Shown: piece after piece, positions 24,315 to 33,195 of the stretch
Layout of the letters: each line of letters opens with the position of its first letter
Numbering within the stretch: position 1 is the first letter of the stretch
Source: Flavobacterium sp. SUN046
Lineage (GTDB): Bacteria > Bacteroidota > Bacteroidia > Flavobacteriales > Flavobacteriaceae
Assembly: GCF_028867965.1 (NCBI RefSeq)
Contig: NZ_JAPQNT010000001.1
Coordinates: 496,001-560,000, forward strand
DNA length: 64,000 nucleotides
Direction: 5' to 3'
The notes under the pieces: generated by a model
Seen by the model: the letters and a program-made list of their open reading frames with translations, nothing else
What the model was told of the DNA's origin: nothing
The model's database searches: none
Program-made: the position numbers and the translations under genes

Positions 24315-26306
24315 TTATTGTTTACTAAACTTCATATTTGTAACCATATTTTCAGATACTATTTTTAAAATATAATTTCCAGATTTTAAATTAGAAACAT
24401 CTAATTTATTAGTTGGATTTATAAAAGTTTGAATTAATTGCCCTAACATGTTATAAACCAAAATATTTTTTATGTTAACTTGTTTTGTATTTTTAATGGT
24501 TAAAAAATCAATTGCTGGAATTGGAGATAGTGTAAAGTAATTTTGAAATTCGTAATCCTTAATTTTTAAACTCTGAAAGGTTGATATCGAAGTATTTGTT
24601 GTAATTGGCAAATTGTAATCAAAGTAAATTTTGGCACTATTGGTAATTTGATCGCCAACAACTAAAGTAGATTTTGATTTTATTTTAAAAACAACATAAC
24701 CATCATTGGTAGCATCATCAAAAGGAAGATTTATTCCTTCATAAATAAATTCTACATTATTTTCGTTTGAAATTTTGGTAATGCATGGATGAGAACTATC
24801 AACAAGTTGCAAGGTAGAAACATCAAATTTCGAACTATCAATAACATCATTTACCACAATATTTAAAGCATTGGCGGTTCCAGTATTTTCAAAACGAATT
24901 TTATAATGCACATAATCACCGATTTTTGATGAATTAATTGTGCTTCCTTCTAAACATACTTTATCATTTGGATCATATGAGCTGTAAACAGTTTGATTTA
25001 CTTCGGCACTATTATCTGTTGGCGTTTCATCTGTTAACCCAGCTATTAATGTTGTAAAATTTAACACATCACCACTATTTATAGGTGGCGTTTCTAGCGA
25101 AGAGTTTAGATTTAATACAATTGTAATTTCTCTAGTTTCAAATGGTTGTAAGTTTACAAAACTCCAAGTTACTGTATTAAGAATTGATGATGTTGTAGCT
25201 GGATTTGCAGAAACAAAATCTAAAACAGAATCATCAAAATTAAGATTAATTGTTCCTGATTGCGTTTGTGTTCCTTTATTTCGATATTTTATTTTATAAC
25301 TTGAATCATAACCTGGTCCTAAACTAATATATGAAAATAAGTCAATTCCCAAATCATTGTGAACTCCATTTGCAGTAACGCAAAAATTTTGATTAAATGG
25401 ACTTGCTGTTGCAGGAAAATCAACCAGAACAGTAGTTGGCGAAACTGTAAAATAACTAGGATTTTCTATAAGTGGCGTTATTGTTGTTGAACCACCAGTT
25501 ACAGGAATAGTATAATTTCCAGAGGTATTTGCTATTTGTAAACCTGTATTTGTACCATTAGAAAGATTGAATTTAATGTTTGGAACTAAACTATCATTAC
25601 TATCGCAACCATCATTATTAGTGTCAAATTTTGTGTTACCATTAATTATATAATATTTTCCACCAGGATTAAAAGAACAATAGGTATTTACCTCACAATT
25701 AGAATAACCATTCTGTTGTATGGAATTTTGAATGAAATTATAAAGTGAAAGGGGCTGAGTAGTATCTATTGCTCTTATGCAGATATAATTTAGGTTTGGA
25801 TTATTATTAAAAGATAAATCTGTTATTGTAGCTGCAAAATTTGTGTCGTCAATTCCTTTTAAATTTAAACTAGATAACAAGTTATTATCACAATTAACAC
25901 CTAATCCTAAATTTATAATTGAACTAGTATCTAAAGTGGTTAATAAATTAAAACTGCAATCAATTAAAAATAAATTAACATTATTTGACAAATCGAGCGT
26001 TGTAAGTTGATTGTTGTTACAAAATAAATTTGATAAATTCGCGAATACACTTAATCCTTCTAAAGAGGATATATTTGAATAACTCACATCTAATTGATAT
26101 ACTTGTACTGCCTCACTAATTTCAATTTCACCGTTATTGTTTGTGTCAATAATAATTGATGAACTAAAATTTGAGCCAATGGCAATATTATTTGTTGTGT
26201 TTGCAGCAAGTAATTTTGCTTTAAAATTAGCATCGGGAATATTGATAGTTTGTGCATTTATAATTCCTGTTATAAGAACTATTAATGAAAGTATTGTCTT
26301 TTTCAT
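24315..26306 (-). CDS. Large T9SS surface protein with LRR-like and DUF11-type repeats
   Basis: A signal peptide (LSLIVLITGIINAQ) is followed by leucine-rich-repeat-like turns (about 70-150, LSNLFCNNNQLTTLDLSNNV), a calcium-loop-like segment (DTNNNGEIEISEA near 54-66), and two beta-sandwich repeats, the second starting SYDPNDKVCLEGSTINSSKI near 447. A T9SS sorting domain closes it (about 585-663, YFTLSPIPAIDFLTIKN). Proteins of this form are surface-exposed and often adhesive; no enzyme motif is seen. It is monocistronic, with a 130-base gap to the ECF sigma gene and its own terminator, so it may not be part of the metal operon. The 236 bases upstream hold only AT-rich DNA and the atpG terminator. 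Confidence 0.78.
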   Translation of the reverse strand: MKKTILSLIVLITGIINAQTINIPDANFKAKLLAANTTNNIAIGSNFSSSIIIDTNNNGEIEISEAVQVYQLDVSYSNISSLEGLSVFANLSNLFCNNNQLTTLDLSNNVNLFLIDCSFNLLTTLDTSSIINLGLGVNCDNNLLSSLNLKGIDDTNFAATITDLSFNNNPNLNYICIRAIDTTQPLSLYNFIQNSIQQNGYSNCEVNTYCSFNPGGKYYIINGNTKFDTNNDGCDSNDSLVPNIKFNLSNGTNTGLQIANTSGNYTIPVTGGSTTITPLIENPSYFTVSPTTVLVDFPATASPFNQNFCVTANGVHNDLGIDLFSYISLGPGYDSSYKIKYRNKGTQTQSGTINLNFDDSVLDFVSANPATTSSILNTVTWSFVNLQPFETREITIVLNLNSSLETPPINSGDVLNFTTLIAGLTDETPTDNSAEVNQTVYSSYDPNDKVCLEGSTINSSKIGDYVHYKIRFENTGTANALNIVVNDVIDSSKFDVSTLQLVDSSHPCITKISNENNVEFIYEGINLPFDDATNDGYVVFKIKSKSTLVVGDQITNSAKIYFDYNLPITTNTSISTFQSLKIKDYEFQNYFTLSPIPAIDFLTIKNTKQVNIKNILVYNMLGQLIQTFINPTNKLDVSNLKSGNYILKIVSENMVTNMKFSKQ

Positions 26307-26486
26307 GATTTCTACTATTTTTTAAAAACAAAAAGTCATAAAGTTAAACGCTTGAATTTTATGTTTAATTAATTTTTATTGCTTTATTATTTTTATGGTT
26401 TTGTTTATGCTTGTTGCATCTATTTGACAATAAATCAACTGTAGAGCCAAATCTAATCATTTTTCATATTTAATTTATACGTAAGC

Positions 26487-26517
26487 AAAAAAAAGAGCCA
26501 ACTTTCGTTGACTCTTT
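26487..26517 (-). terminator. Terminator of the ATP synthase operon (AGAGTC-type)
   Basis: On the minus strand AAAGAG-CAAC-loop-GTTG-CTCTTT forms a stem of 10 pairs with one mismatch (26492-26517), followed by TTTTTTTTGC. It lies 25 bases after the atpG stop and is nearly identical to the terminator at 15561-15590. Confidence 0.85.
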
Positions 26518-26541
26518 ATATATTCTTTATTTTGAATTACA

Positions 26542-27402
26542 TTATCCTTTCAAGGCCTCAGCTCCACCAACAATCTCTAAAATCTCATTGGTGATTGCAG
26601 CTTGACGTGCTTTGTTGTAAGTTAATTTCAATTGATTTCTTAAATCGGTTGCGTTATCAGTTGCTTTGTGCATTGCGGTCATACGAGCGCCGTGTTCAGA
26701 AGCAAATGAATCTCTAATTGATTTATACAATTGCGTTTTCAACATTTTAGGAATCAATGTTTCAACGATTTCTTCTTTTGACGGCTCAAAAATATAATCT
26801 CCTGTTGAAGCAGGCTTATCTGATTTTATTGGAGCTAATGGTAAAAATTGTTCGGTTTGAACGATTTGTGTAGCTGCATTTTTAAATTGATTGTAAACTA
26901 TTTCAATTTTATCATAATCACCAGAAGTAAATTTTTCTGTTAAAATGTTTGCAATAGTTGCTACATTATCAAAAGTCAAATTATCATAAACATCACTATG
27001 ATTTTCAATAACTGTACTTGTTTTTGCAAGAATATCATTTCCTTTTTTACCAATTGCAAAGATGTCAACTTGCTTTCCGTTGTAAGATTCAGCTACAACT
27101 TTGGCTTGTTTGATAACATTTGTGTTAAATGCACCACACAAACCTCTATTTGATGTAATTGCAACTACTAAAACCTTATTGATTTCGCGTTGTTTGGTGT
27201 AACTTCCGCCAACTTCACCTTCAAGAGTTGAAGATAAATTTTGCAATAATTCAGTTAGTTTTTCGGCATAAGGTCGCATTGCTGTAATTGCATCTTGTGC
27301 TTTTTTCAACTTTGCAGCAGAAACCATTTTCATCGCAGAAGTTATCTGCATCGTTGATGAAACGGAAGTAATTCTATTACGGATTTCCTTTAAGTTTGCC
27401 AT
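26542..27402 (-). CDS. atpG: ATP synthase F1 subunit gamma
   Basis: The 286-residue gamma subunit forms the central rotor shaft of F1. The N-terminal helix reads MANLKEIRNRITSVSSTMQI with the usual TSAMKMVSAAKLKKAQ, and the C-terminal helix has the conserved ARQAAITNEILEIVGGAEAL. SNRGLCGAFNTN near residue 85 is also typical. It is the last gene of the operon; 72 bases with a large hairpin separate it from atpA. No atpD or atpC follows, as expected for Bacteroidetes, which carry those genes elsewhere. Confidence 0.96.
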   Translation of the reverse strand: MANLKEIRNRITSVSSTMQITSAMKMVSAAKLKKAQDAITAMRPYAEKLTELLQNLSSTLEGEVGGSYTKQREINKVLVVAITSNRGLCGAFNTNVIKQAKVVAESYNGKQVDIFAIGKKGNDILAKTSTVIENHSDVYDNLTFDNVATIANILTEKFTSGDYDKIEIVYNQFKNAATQIVQTEQFLPLAPIKSDKPASTGDYIFEPSKEEIVETLIPKMLKTQLYKSIRDSFASEHGARMTAMHKATDNATDLRNQLKLTYNKARQAAITNEILEIVGGAEALKG

Positions 27403-27420
27403 GTTTTTGAGTATTAAGAT

Positions 27421-27468
27421 TTAAGTATTAAGTATCAAGATGTCTTATTCTTGATACTTAGTACTTAA
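27421..27468. repeat. Large hairpin repeat between atpA and atpG
   Basis: TTAAGTATTAAGTATCAAGA (27421-27440) pairs with TCTTGATACTTAGTACTTAA (27449-27468) over 20 bases with one G-U position and an 8-nt loop. Partial copies of the GTATTAAG unit precede it (27411-27430). There is no T-tract, so it looks like a repeat or RNA-stability element rather than a terminator. Confidence 0.7.
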
Positions 27469-27474
27469 TACTTT

Positions 27475-29052
27475 TTAAATATATTTTGCTGAAATTTCTT
27501 TAGCTGCTTTTTCTAAAACGTCAGTAATGTTATCGTCTAACTTACCTGCTTTTAGTGCTGCTAATGTATCCTTGTGAGAGTTTTTTAAGTATTCGATAAA
27601 ATCTCTTTCGAATTCTTTTACTTTATTCACAGGAACGCTTCTCAATAAATTTTTAGAACCAGCATAGATAATTGCAACTTGATCTTCAACAGTATATGGA
27701 TCATTTACTGCTTGTTTCAAGATTTCAACGTTTCTTCTACCTTTTTCAATTACGTTTAAAGTAACTGCATCTAAATCAGAACCAAATTTAGCAAACGCTT
27801 CCAATTCACGGAATTGTGCTTGGTCTAATTTTAATGTTCCAGCTACTTTTTTCATTGATTTAATCTGAGCGTTACCTCCAACACGAGATACCGAAATACC
27901 TACGTTAATTGCAGGACGAACTCCAGAGTTAAACAAATCTCCATCAAGGAAAATCTGTCCGTCTGTAATCGAAATTACGTTTGTTGGAATATAGGCAGAT
28001 ACGTCACCAGCTTGAGTTTCGATAATTGGTAAAGCAGTTAACGAACCACCACCTTTTACGATACCTTTCAAGTTGTCTGGTAAATCGTTCATGTTTTTTG
28101 CAATATCATCATCCGCAATTACTTTACAAGCTCTTTCTAATAAACGAGAGTGTAAGTAAAAAACGTCTCCAGGATAAGCCTCACGTCCCGGTGGTCTTCT
28201 TAATAAAAGAGAAACCTCACGGTAAGCTACTGCTTGTTTTGATAAATCATCATAGATAATCAAAGCAGGACGACCTGAATCACGGAAATATTCTCCGATT
28301 GCTGCTCCAGCCATTGGTGCATAAACTTGCATCGGAGCTGGATCAGAAGCGTTAGCAGCTACAATAGTTGTATAAGCCATTGCTCCTTTTTCTTCTAATG
28401 TTTTTGCAATTAAAGCTACCGTTGAAGCTTTTTGTCCAATTGCAACATAGATACAGAATACTGGTTGCCCAGCATCGTAAAATTCTTTTTGATTTAAGAT
28501 AGTGTCGATACAAACTGTTGTTTTACCAGTTTGACGGTCACCAATAACCAACTCACGTTGCCCTCTACCCACTGGAATCATCGCGTCTATTGACTTGATA
28601 CCTGTTTGTAATGGTTCTGTTACTGGTTGACGAAAGATAACTCCTGGAGCTTTTCTTTCTAATGGCATTTCGTATAGTTCGCCACCGATTGGTCCTTTAC
28701 CATCGATTGGGTTACCTAAAGTATCTACTACACGACCTACGATTTGCTCACCAACTTTTAAAGAAGCAATACGTTGTGTACGTTTTACAGTAGAACCTTC
28801 TCTAATTCCTGTAGATGGTCCTAAAAGTACAACACCAACATTGTCTTCTTCTAAGTTCAATACGATCGCTTCCAATCCGTTGTCGAATTGTACTAACTCA
28901 CCATATTGAGCGTTTGATAAACCGTAAACACGAGCGATACCATCACCCACTTGAAGTACAGTTCCTACTTCTTCTAACGATGCACCAGATTCAAAACCTG
29001 ATAATTGTTTTTTTAATATTGCTGTAATTTCAGCTGGTTTAATTTCTGCCAT
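27475..29052 (-). CDS. atpA: ATP synthase F1 subunit alpha
   Basis: The 525-residue alpha subunit has the P-loop GDRQTGKT (about 171-178) and the alpha/beta signature [14 protein letters not shown] near residue 380. It forms the non-catalytic nucleotide sites of the F1 hexamer. N-terminal beta-barrel and C-terminal helical domains are full length. An unknown secreted-protein gene lies 12 bases upstream, between atpH and atpA, which is not part of the usual operon. Confidence 0.97.
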   Translation of the reverse strand: MAEIKPAEITAILKKQLSGFESGASLEEVGTVLQVGDGIARVYGLSNAQYGELVQFDNGLEAIVLNLEEDNVGVVLLGPSTGIREGSTVKRTQRIASLKVGEQIVGRVVDTLGNPIDGKGPIGGELYEMPLERKAPGVIFRQPVTEPLQTGIKSIDAMIPVGRGQRELVIGDRQTGKTTVCIDTILNQKEFYDAGQPVFCIYVAIGQKASTVALIAKTLEEKGAMAYTTIVAANASDPAPMQVYAPMAGAAIGEYFRDSGRPALIIYDDLSKQAVAYREVSLLLRRPPGREAYPGDVFYLHSRLLERACKVIADDDIAKNMNDLPDNLKGIVKGGGSLTALPIIETQAGDVSAYIPTNVISITDGQIFLDGDLFNSGVRPAINVGISVSRVGGNAQIKSMKKVAGTLKLDQAQFRELEAFAKFGSDLDAVTLNVIEKGRRNVEILKQAVNDPYTVEDQVAIIYAGSKNLLRSVPVNKVKEFERDFIEYLKNSHKDTLAALKAGKLDDNITDVLEKAAKEISAKYI

Positions 29053-29064
29053 AATATTTTATTA

Positions 29065-29577
29065 TTATCTACCTAAATTTATGTTTAAGCCCGATCTTCT
29101 TGGCTCTTCTTTTATAATAACTGTATTAGTATTATTGTTTGTAGTGGTTTTACTTAATCTATCAGAATAAGGCGTTCCATATTTTTCAATTAATCTTTTA
29201 ACTTTATCTTCATCAAAAGTACCGTCATCATTTATACACTTTGAATTATAAATAATAGCAATTGCCTTTTTAAAAGTCATGTCTAATTCTATTGCTCTAT
29301 TCAGACCTAGAAATTTAACTTCAATGTATTTCAATTCACCATTCTTGTTATAATTTGTAATTGGCTCAACACCTGGAACTATAACAAGATTCATGTAAAC
29401 AACTTCTTCTTTATTAGAAGTCAACATTAAGCTACAATTTTGACTAAAGCCTCCGCATCCATCATAATTTAACCAAGCTTTGTCATCAACTAAGACTTCA
29501 CCTTTTTTAAGTTTTATGTCTTGTGAAAAACCCATAAGTGATATGAAGAAAACCAAAAATGTAATTGCTTTTTTCAT
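29065..29577 (-). CDS. Unknown secreted protein inserted between atpH and atpA
   Basis: The 170-residue product has a signal peptide (AITFLVFFISLMGFSQ), a mixed beta-rich region with three cysteines (YDGCGGFSQNCSL near 39-51, SKCINDDG near 112-119), a helix (EDKVKRLIEKYG) and a polar, asparagine-rich tail ending in GLNINLGR. I recognise no family. It is spaced 5 bases from atpH and 12 from atpA and so is co-transcribed with ATP synthase. Nothing links it to the enzyme except position; it may be a recent insertion expressed from the strong operon. Confidence 0.7.
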   Translation of the reverse strand: MKKAITFLVFFISLMGFSQDIKLKKGEVLVDDKAWLNYDGCGGFSQNCSLMLTSNKEEVVYMNLVIVPGVEPITNYNKNGELKYIEVKFLGLNRAIELDMTFKKAIAIIYNSKCINDDGTFDEDKVKRLIEKYGTPYSDRLSKTTTNNNTNTVIIKEEPRRSGLNINLGR

Positions 29578-29582
29578 ACTAA

Positions 29583-30110
29583 TTAATTTGCAAATTCACG
29601 TTTCAACTCACTCAATTTGCTAGCGACAGAAGCGTTGTACTGCTGATCACCAACTCTTAATATAAATCCACCAATAATTGCTGGATCTACTATATTCTCG
29701 ATTGTAATTTTCTTGGTTGAAAATTCTGCAATCTTAGCCAAGACTTTAGCTTCTAATTCTGGAGTAATTGGGAAAGCTGTTGTTACTTTTGCAACCTCAA
29801 CACCATTACTTTCATCATATAATCTATTGTATTCTTTAGCTATTGATTCTAAGATTTCAAATCTTTTGTTTTCAAACAATAAATTGAACAAACTAGTTGT
29901 TTCTGATTGTGCATTTGAAAAAATTTCAGACAAAGCCGCTTTCTTAACATCCATTTTTATTACTGGACTAGTTAAAAAATCTTTCAATTCAGTGCTTTCT
30001 GCTACAGCGGCAACAATTGACTTCATGTCATTATTAACAGCTTCAGCTTTTCCTGAAGTTTGAGCAATGTCTAATATTGCTTTGGCGTATCTAATCGCTG
30101 CTCTAGACAT
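29583..30110 (-). CDS. atpH: ATP synthase F1 subunit delta
   Basis: The 175-residue delta (OSCP) subunit couples the F1 head to the peripheral stalk. The N-terminal helical bundle starts RAAIRYAKAILDIAQTSG, and the C-terminal part has the typical IGGFILRVGDQQYNASVASK. It lies 5 bases from atpF upstream and 5 bases from the unknown secreted gene downstream. Sequence conservation in this subunit is low, but order and signature leave little doubt. Confidence 0.95.
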   Translation of the reverse strand: MSRAAIRYAKAILDIAQTSGKAEAVNNDMKSIVAAVAESTELKDFLTSPVIKMDVKKAALSEIFSNAQSETTSLFNLLFENKRFEILESIAKEYNRLYDESNGVEVAKVTTAFPITPELEAKVLAKIAEFSTKKITIENIVDPAIIGGFILRVGDQQYNASVASKLSELKREFAN

Positions 30111-30115
30111 AATGA

Positions 30116-30616
30116 TTAGTTTAATTTTGCGTCACCCAACATTTTCTCTACCAATTTGGCTTGAGAATCTTTGTTAGATAATTCGTCTCTTAATACTTTT
30201 TCTGCAATTTCTAATGACAAAGAAGAAACTTGATTTTTCAATTCTGTCATAGCTGCATTTTTCTCGCTTGTAATTGCTGCTTTCGCTTGCTCGATGATTT
30301 TTTCACCAGCCGCTTGTGCTTCTGCTTTAGCATCGTTAATCATTTTGTCTTTGATTTCACGAGCTTCTTTCATCATTGCATCACGCTCAGCTCTTGCATC
30401 TGCTAATAATTTCTCATTATCAGATTTCAAGTTTTGCATTTCCTTTTTAGCATTTTCAGCAGAAAGTAAAGCATTTTTAATACCTTCTTCTCTTTCGTTT
30501 ACCGCGTCAAGAATTGGTTTCCAAGCGAATTTTTTCAAAAGGAAAATCAATGCTACGAATAAAATTGTTTGTAAAATAAACAATCCTAATGAAATATGTC
30601 CAAATAATTCTTCCAT
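30116..30616 (-). CDS. atpF: ATP synthase F0 subunit b
   Basis: The 166-residue peripheral stalk subunit has one N-terminal membrane helix (LGLFILQTILFVALIFLL), then FAWKPILDAVNEREEGI and a long charged helix to the C-terminus (LLSAENAKKEMQNLKSDNEK). It is a single b-type subunit, with no b' partner seen. It lies between atpE and atpH. Confidence 0.95.
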   Translation of the reverse strand: MEELFGHISLGLFILQTILFVALIFLLKKFAWKPILDAVNEREEGIKNALLSAENAKKEMQNLKSDNEKLLADARAERDAMMKEAREIKDKMINDAKAEAQAAGEKIIEQAKAAITSEKNAAMTELKNQVSSLSLEIAEKVLRDELSNKDSQAKLVEKMLGDAKLN

Positions 30617-30698
30617 TATATTATATCTTTAAAATAATTACTTTTTAATAATTAACAAAAGTTGCGACCAACCGTCACAACTTTTGTTTTTTTAAATG

Positions 30699-30890
30699 TT
30701 ACGACGCAAAAATTGCAGCGAAACCAATACCTTCAATAAGTGCAGCAGCAATAAGCATAGCTGTTTGAATTTTTCCAGTAGCTTCTGGTTGACGAGCGAT
30801 AGCATCCATTGCAGATCCACCGATTCTTCCGATACCAATACCAGCACCAATAACTACTAATCCTGCTCCAACGATTCTAGGAATTTCCAT
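30699..30890 (-). CDS. atpE: ATP synthase F0 subunit c
   Basis: The 63-residue c subunit has two helices joined by the polar loop ARQPE (32-36), with the ion-binding Glu at position 53 in AALIEGIGFAAIF. The residues around it do not show the extra ligand motif of Na+-type rings, so it is probably a proton-type ring; that is inference. It is short compared with the 70-80 residues of proteobacteria, as usual for this phylum. Confidence 0.95.
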   Translation of the reverse strand: MEIPRIVGAGLVVIGAGIGIGRIGGSAMDAIARQPEATGKIQTAMLIAAALIEGIGFAAIFAS

Positions 30891-30923
30891 AATGTATATA
30901 TATTTAATTAAACATTCAAATTA

Positions 30924-32072
30924 TTAATGAGCTTCTTCATGGTGGTGCTCTTCTGAAGCAGAACCAAAATATAAAGCCGCTAACATGGTAAAAATATACG
31001 CTTGTAATAAAGCTACTAAAACTTCCAATAATGTTAAAACAAATGATAATAGGAAAGCCAACGGACTTCCAACAATACTGTTTGCTTTGTACATTAGTGC
31101 AATTAAACTCATTAATACCACGTGACCTGCCAACATGTTTGCATACAAACGAATCATTAATGAAAAAGGTTTAATGATAGTTCCCAACAACTCGATTGGT
31201 GCCAATATAAATTTCATTGGAACTGGTACACCTGGCATCCAAAAAATGTGTTTCCAATAATCTTTTTTAGCAGTAAATGTTGTGATAATGTAAGTTAAAA
31301 GAGCTAATGCTCCAGTAATAGCTAAATTTCCAGTGATGTTAACTCCTAGTGGTGTTAATCCAAAAACATTTGAAAACCAAACAAAGAAAAAGATAGTCAA
31401 CAAGAAACTCATGTATTTTCTATAGTTTTTTTCACCAATATTTGGAATTGCAATTTCGTCTCTAATATAAAGAATGATAGGTTCAAAAAATCTTCCTGCT
31501 CCTTTAGCAATAGAACCATTTTTTTTGTATGATTTTCCTAATCCTGCAAACAATAAAAACATTAATACACTAACCACAATAATCATGAAAAAGCTTTTTG
31601 TGATTGAAAAATCTAATGGTTTTTCGTTTTCTATATGTCCTTTTGCATTTTCTGTTAAAGTTCCTGTTGCATCGGTTTTGTATATTTTACCGTCGAGGTG
31701 ATTTATTTTATAGAAGTTTCCGTTTGATTCTGCTACTGCTTCTCCATGTTGGAATTTAGACGACATAAAAAATTGAACTCCGTTATCCCAAAGAATAATA
31801 GGTAATGGAAAACCAACATTGTGTTCTCCTTCTTTTCCATAAGAAAAAATGTGAAAATCGTGAGAATCTAATAAGTGATGTTGAATAAATTCTTTTCTTT
31901 CTTCGTCCTTTTTTTCATCTTCCGATAAAACTTTAGTTTCAGCAGTAGTAGCTAAGGCAATAACCTCCTGTTTTAAAGGTAAGGCATCATTGACATTAGC
32001 ATTACTAAATAAAGGAAAAAATGCTACTAAAGCGGCGAATATGAATTGCAGTGGTTTGTTTGAAAACAACAT
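30924..32072 (-). CDS. atpB: ATP synthase F0 subunit a
   Basis: The 382-residue a subunit has a long N-terminal region typical of Bacteroidetes: a signal-like helix (FIFAALVAFFPLFSNANV) and about 130 further residues before the membrane core. The core has the essential arginine in SLMIRLYANMLAGHV near residue 308 and several further helices. The C-terminus is histidine-rich (EEHHHEEAH). It begins the atpB-E-F-H-A-G part of the operon, with its own -7 box at 32112-32119. Confidence 0.95.
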   Translation of the reverse strand: MLFSNKPLQFIFAALVAFFPLFSNANVNDALPLKQEVIALATTAETKVLSEDEKKDEERKEFIQHHLLDSHDFHIFSYGKEGEHNVGFPLPIILWDNGVQFFMSSKFQHGEAVAESNGNFYKINHLDGKIYKTDATGTLTENAKGHIENEKPLDFSITKSFFMIIVVSVLMFLLFAGLGKSYKKNGSIAKGAGRFFEPIILYIRDEIAIPNIGEKNYRKYMSFLLTIFFFVWFSNVFGLTPLGVNITGNLAITGALALLTYIITTFTAKKDYWKHIFWMPGVPVPMKFILAPIELLGTIIKPFSLMIRLYANMLAGHVVLMSLIALMYKANSIVGSPLAFLLSFVLTLLEVLVALLQAYIFTMLAALYFGSASEEHHHEEAH

Positions 32073-32111
32073 ATCTGATTATTTCTTTAATTTATTTTCT
32101 CAAATTTGGTG

Positions 32112-32119
32112 CAAAAGTA
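32112..32119 (-). promoter_or_regulatory. -7 promoter box upstream of atpB
   Basis: On the minus strand TACTTTTG fits TAnnTTTG and lies 40 bases upstream of the atpB ATG. The -33 triplet 19 bases upstream reads TTT instead of TTG. It suggests that atpB-atpG can be transcribed apart from sprE and atpZ. Confidence 0.5.
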
Positions 32120-32187
32120 CAATATTAATTAATATTAGAAAGTATTCATTTTAATTTTTTTGATAAAATCATCAGGTTTGTAACAAA

Positions 32188-32586
32188 TTACTGATTTTTA
32201 TTTAAAATTCTTATTGTTACAACCGTTTCTATTGTCAAAAACACAGCAAATACCATAAAAAAATTAATTTTTTCTGGTGTTACTAATTTATTTGTGGCTT
32301 GCAATATAGGATGTAGTAGAATATAAGCTAAAACCATTTTGATACAAGTTAATAACAAAAAAGTTTGTCCTACACTATCAATATTCCTTTCTTTAATTCT
32401 TATTAAGATGTAAACTATAATTACAGAACAAATAAGAAAAAATAGATACAATAGATACAATGGATACCTAAAATTAAATTCTTTTTCTTGACTTTCAATT
32501 AAGATAAAAAATGTTTCATGAATTACAAAAACAATAATTGAAAGAAGTGCTGTTTCTAAAATAGGCTTGTATTTATTAAGATTCAT
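32188..32586 (-). CDS. Small membrane protein upstream of atpB
   Basis: The protein has four hydrophobic helices (KPILETALLSIIVFVIHETF, YPLYLLYLFFLICSVIIVYI, and two more). Two ATGs are possible: 32604 (MNPITIMNLNK) and 32586 (MNLNKYKPIL). I prefer 32586 because it gives a smaller overlap with atpZ (11 bases instead of 29). I know such small integral proteins ahead of flavobacterial atpB and recall DUF6168 for some of them. By position it may act like AtpI in assembling the c ring; this is an inference. Confidence 0.65.
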   Translation of the reverse strand: MNLNKYKPILETALLSIIVFVIHETFFILIESQEKEFNFRYPLYLLYLFFLICSVIIVYILIRIKERNIDSVGQTFLLLTCIKMVLAYILLHPILQATNKLVTPEKINFFMVFAVFLTIETVVTIRILNKNQ

Positions 32587-32818
32587 TATTGTTATCGGAT
32601 TCATTTATATCTTTAAGCTGTCTATTCAAATTATAGAACGCAAGTGCAACTCCTAATAAAGTTAAGACTTTCACGTACACTTTATGTGAATTTGGGTATT
32701 TTACATCCAACCAATCGCCACCTTTGGAAAACAAAAATATCACTACTCCCATTTGAATCGGAATATTGATTAATGCCAACCACTTGTTACGCTGTTTTTT
32801 CTTCGACTGGTTGTCCAT
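32576..32818 (-). CDS. atpZ: AtpZ/AtpI-family protein
   Basis: This 80-residue protein has two membrane helices: WLALINIPIQMGVVIFLFSK and VKVLTLLGVALAFYNLN, with the GDWLD motif between them. The AtpZ/AtpI pattern of two helices joined by a short polar loop with G.(W/Y)LD fits. In other bacteria AtpI/AtpZ help assemble or stabilise the ATP synthase rotor or form Mg2+/Ca2+ channels. It overlaps the bactofilin gene by 32 bases, so it is translationally coupled to it. Confidence 0.75.
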   Translation of the reverse strand: MDNQSKKKQRNKWLALINIPIQMGVVIFLFSKGGDWLDVKYPNSHKVYVKVLTLLGVALAFYNLNRQLKDINESDNNNES

Positions 32819-33191
32819 TGTGTGGCAAGTTTTTTACATGTGGTTTCATTACACAACTGGCGCTGAACTCTGCTCCTGGTTCTACAGATAATTTTCCGCA
32901 TACTACTTCTCCGTGCACACTAGCTTTCGCCTTTAAATTTAGAATTTCAGAAACCTGGATTTTTCCATCAAATTTTCCTTCAATATCACAATTTTTACAA
33001 ATGATATCACCTTTTACGCTACCAGCTGGACCAATTACTAGTTTTCCTTTAGATTCGAAATTACCTATTAAATGTCCGTCCAATCTAAAATCGGCTGGCG
33101 AAATAATATCTCCTTTAATAGTTGTTCCTTCAACTATTCTGTTGGTCTTTCCTAAAAGATCGGTGTATGATTTTGGTTTTTTATCAAACAT
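32787..33191 (-). CDS. Bactofilin
   Basis: The 134-residue polymer-forming cytoskeletal protein has repeating short beta-strand turns of the bactofilin domain (residues 20-110: IVEGTTIKGDIISPADFRLD, GHLIGNFESKGKLVIGPAGS). Bactofilins self-assemble into filaments without nucleotide, often at the membrane, and shape the cell or localise enzymes. It lies between the sprE-like lipoprotein (4-base gap) and atpZ (32-base overlap). Confidence 0.92.
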   Translation of the reverse strand: MFDKKPKSYTDLLGKTNRIVEGTTIKGDIISPADFRLDGHLIGNFESKGKLVIGPAGSVKGDIICKNCDIEGKFDGKIQVSEILNLKAKASVHGEVVCGKLSVEPGAEFSASCVMKPHVKNLPHNGQPVEEKTA

Positions 33192-33195
33192 AACT

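Noticed and set aside
26307..26541. A gene or RNA in the 235-base gap between the T9SS gene and atpG
   Set aside because: Only the atpG terminator and AT-rich DNA are visible; no frame of useful length or RNA structure besides the hairpin.
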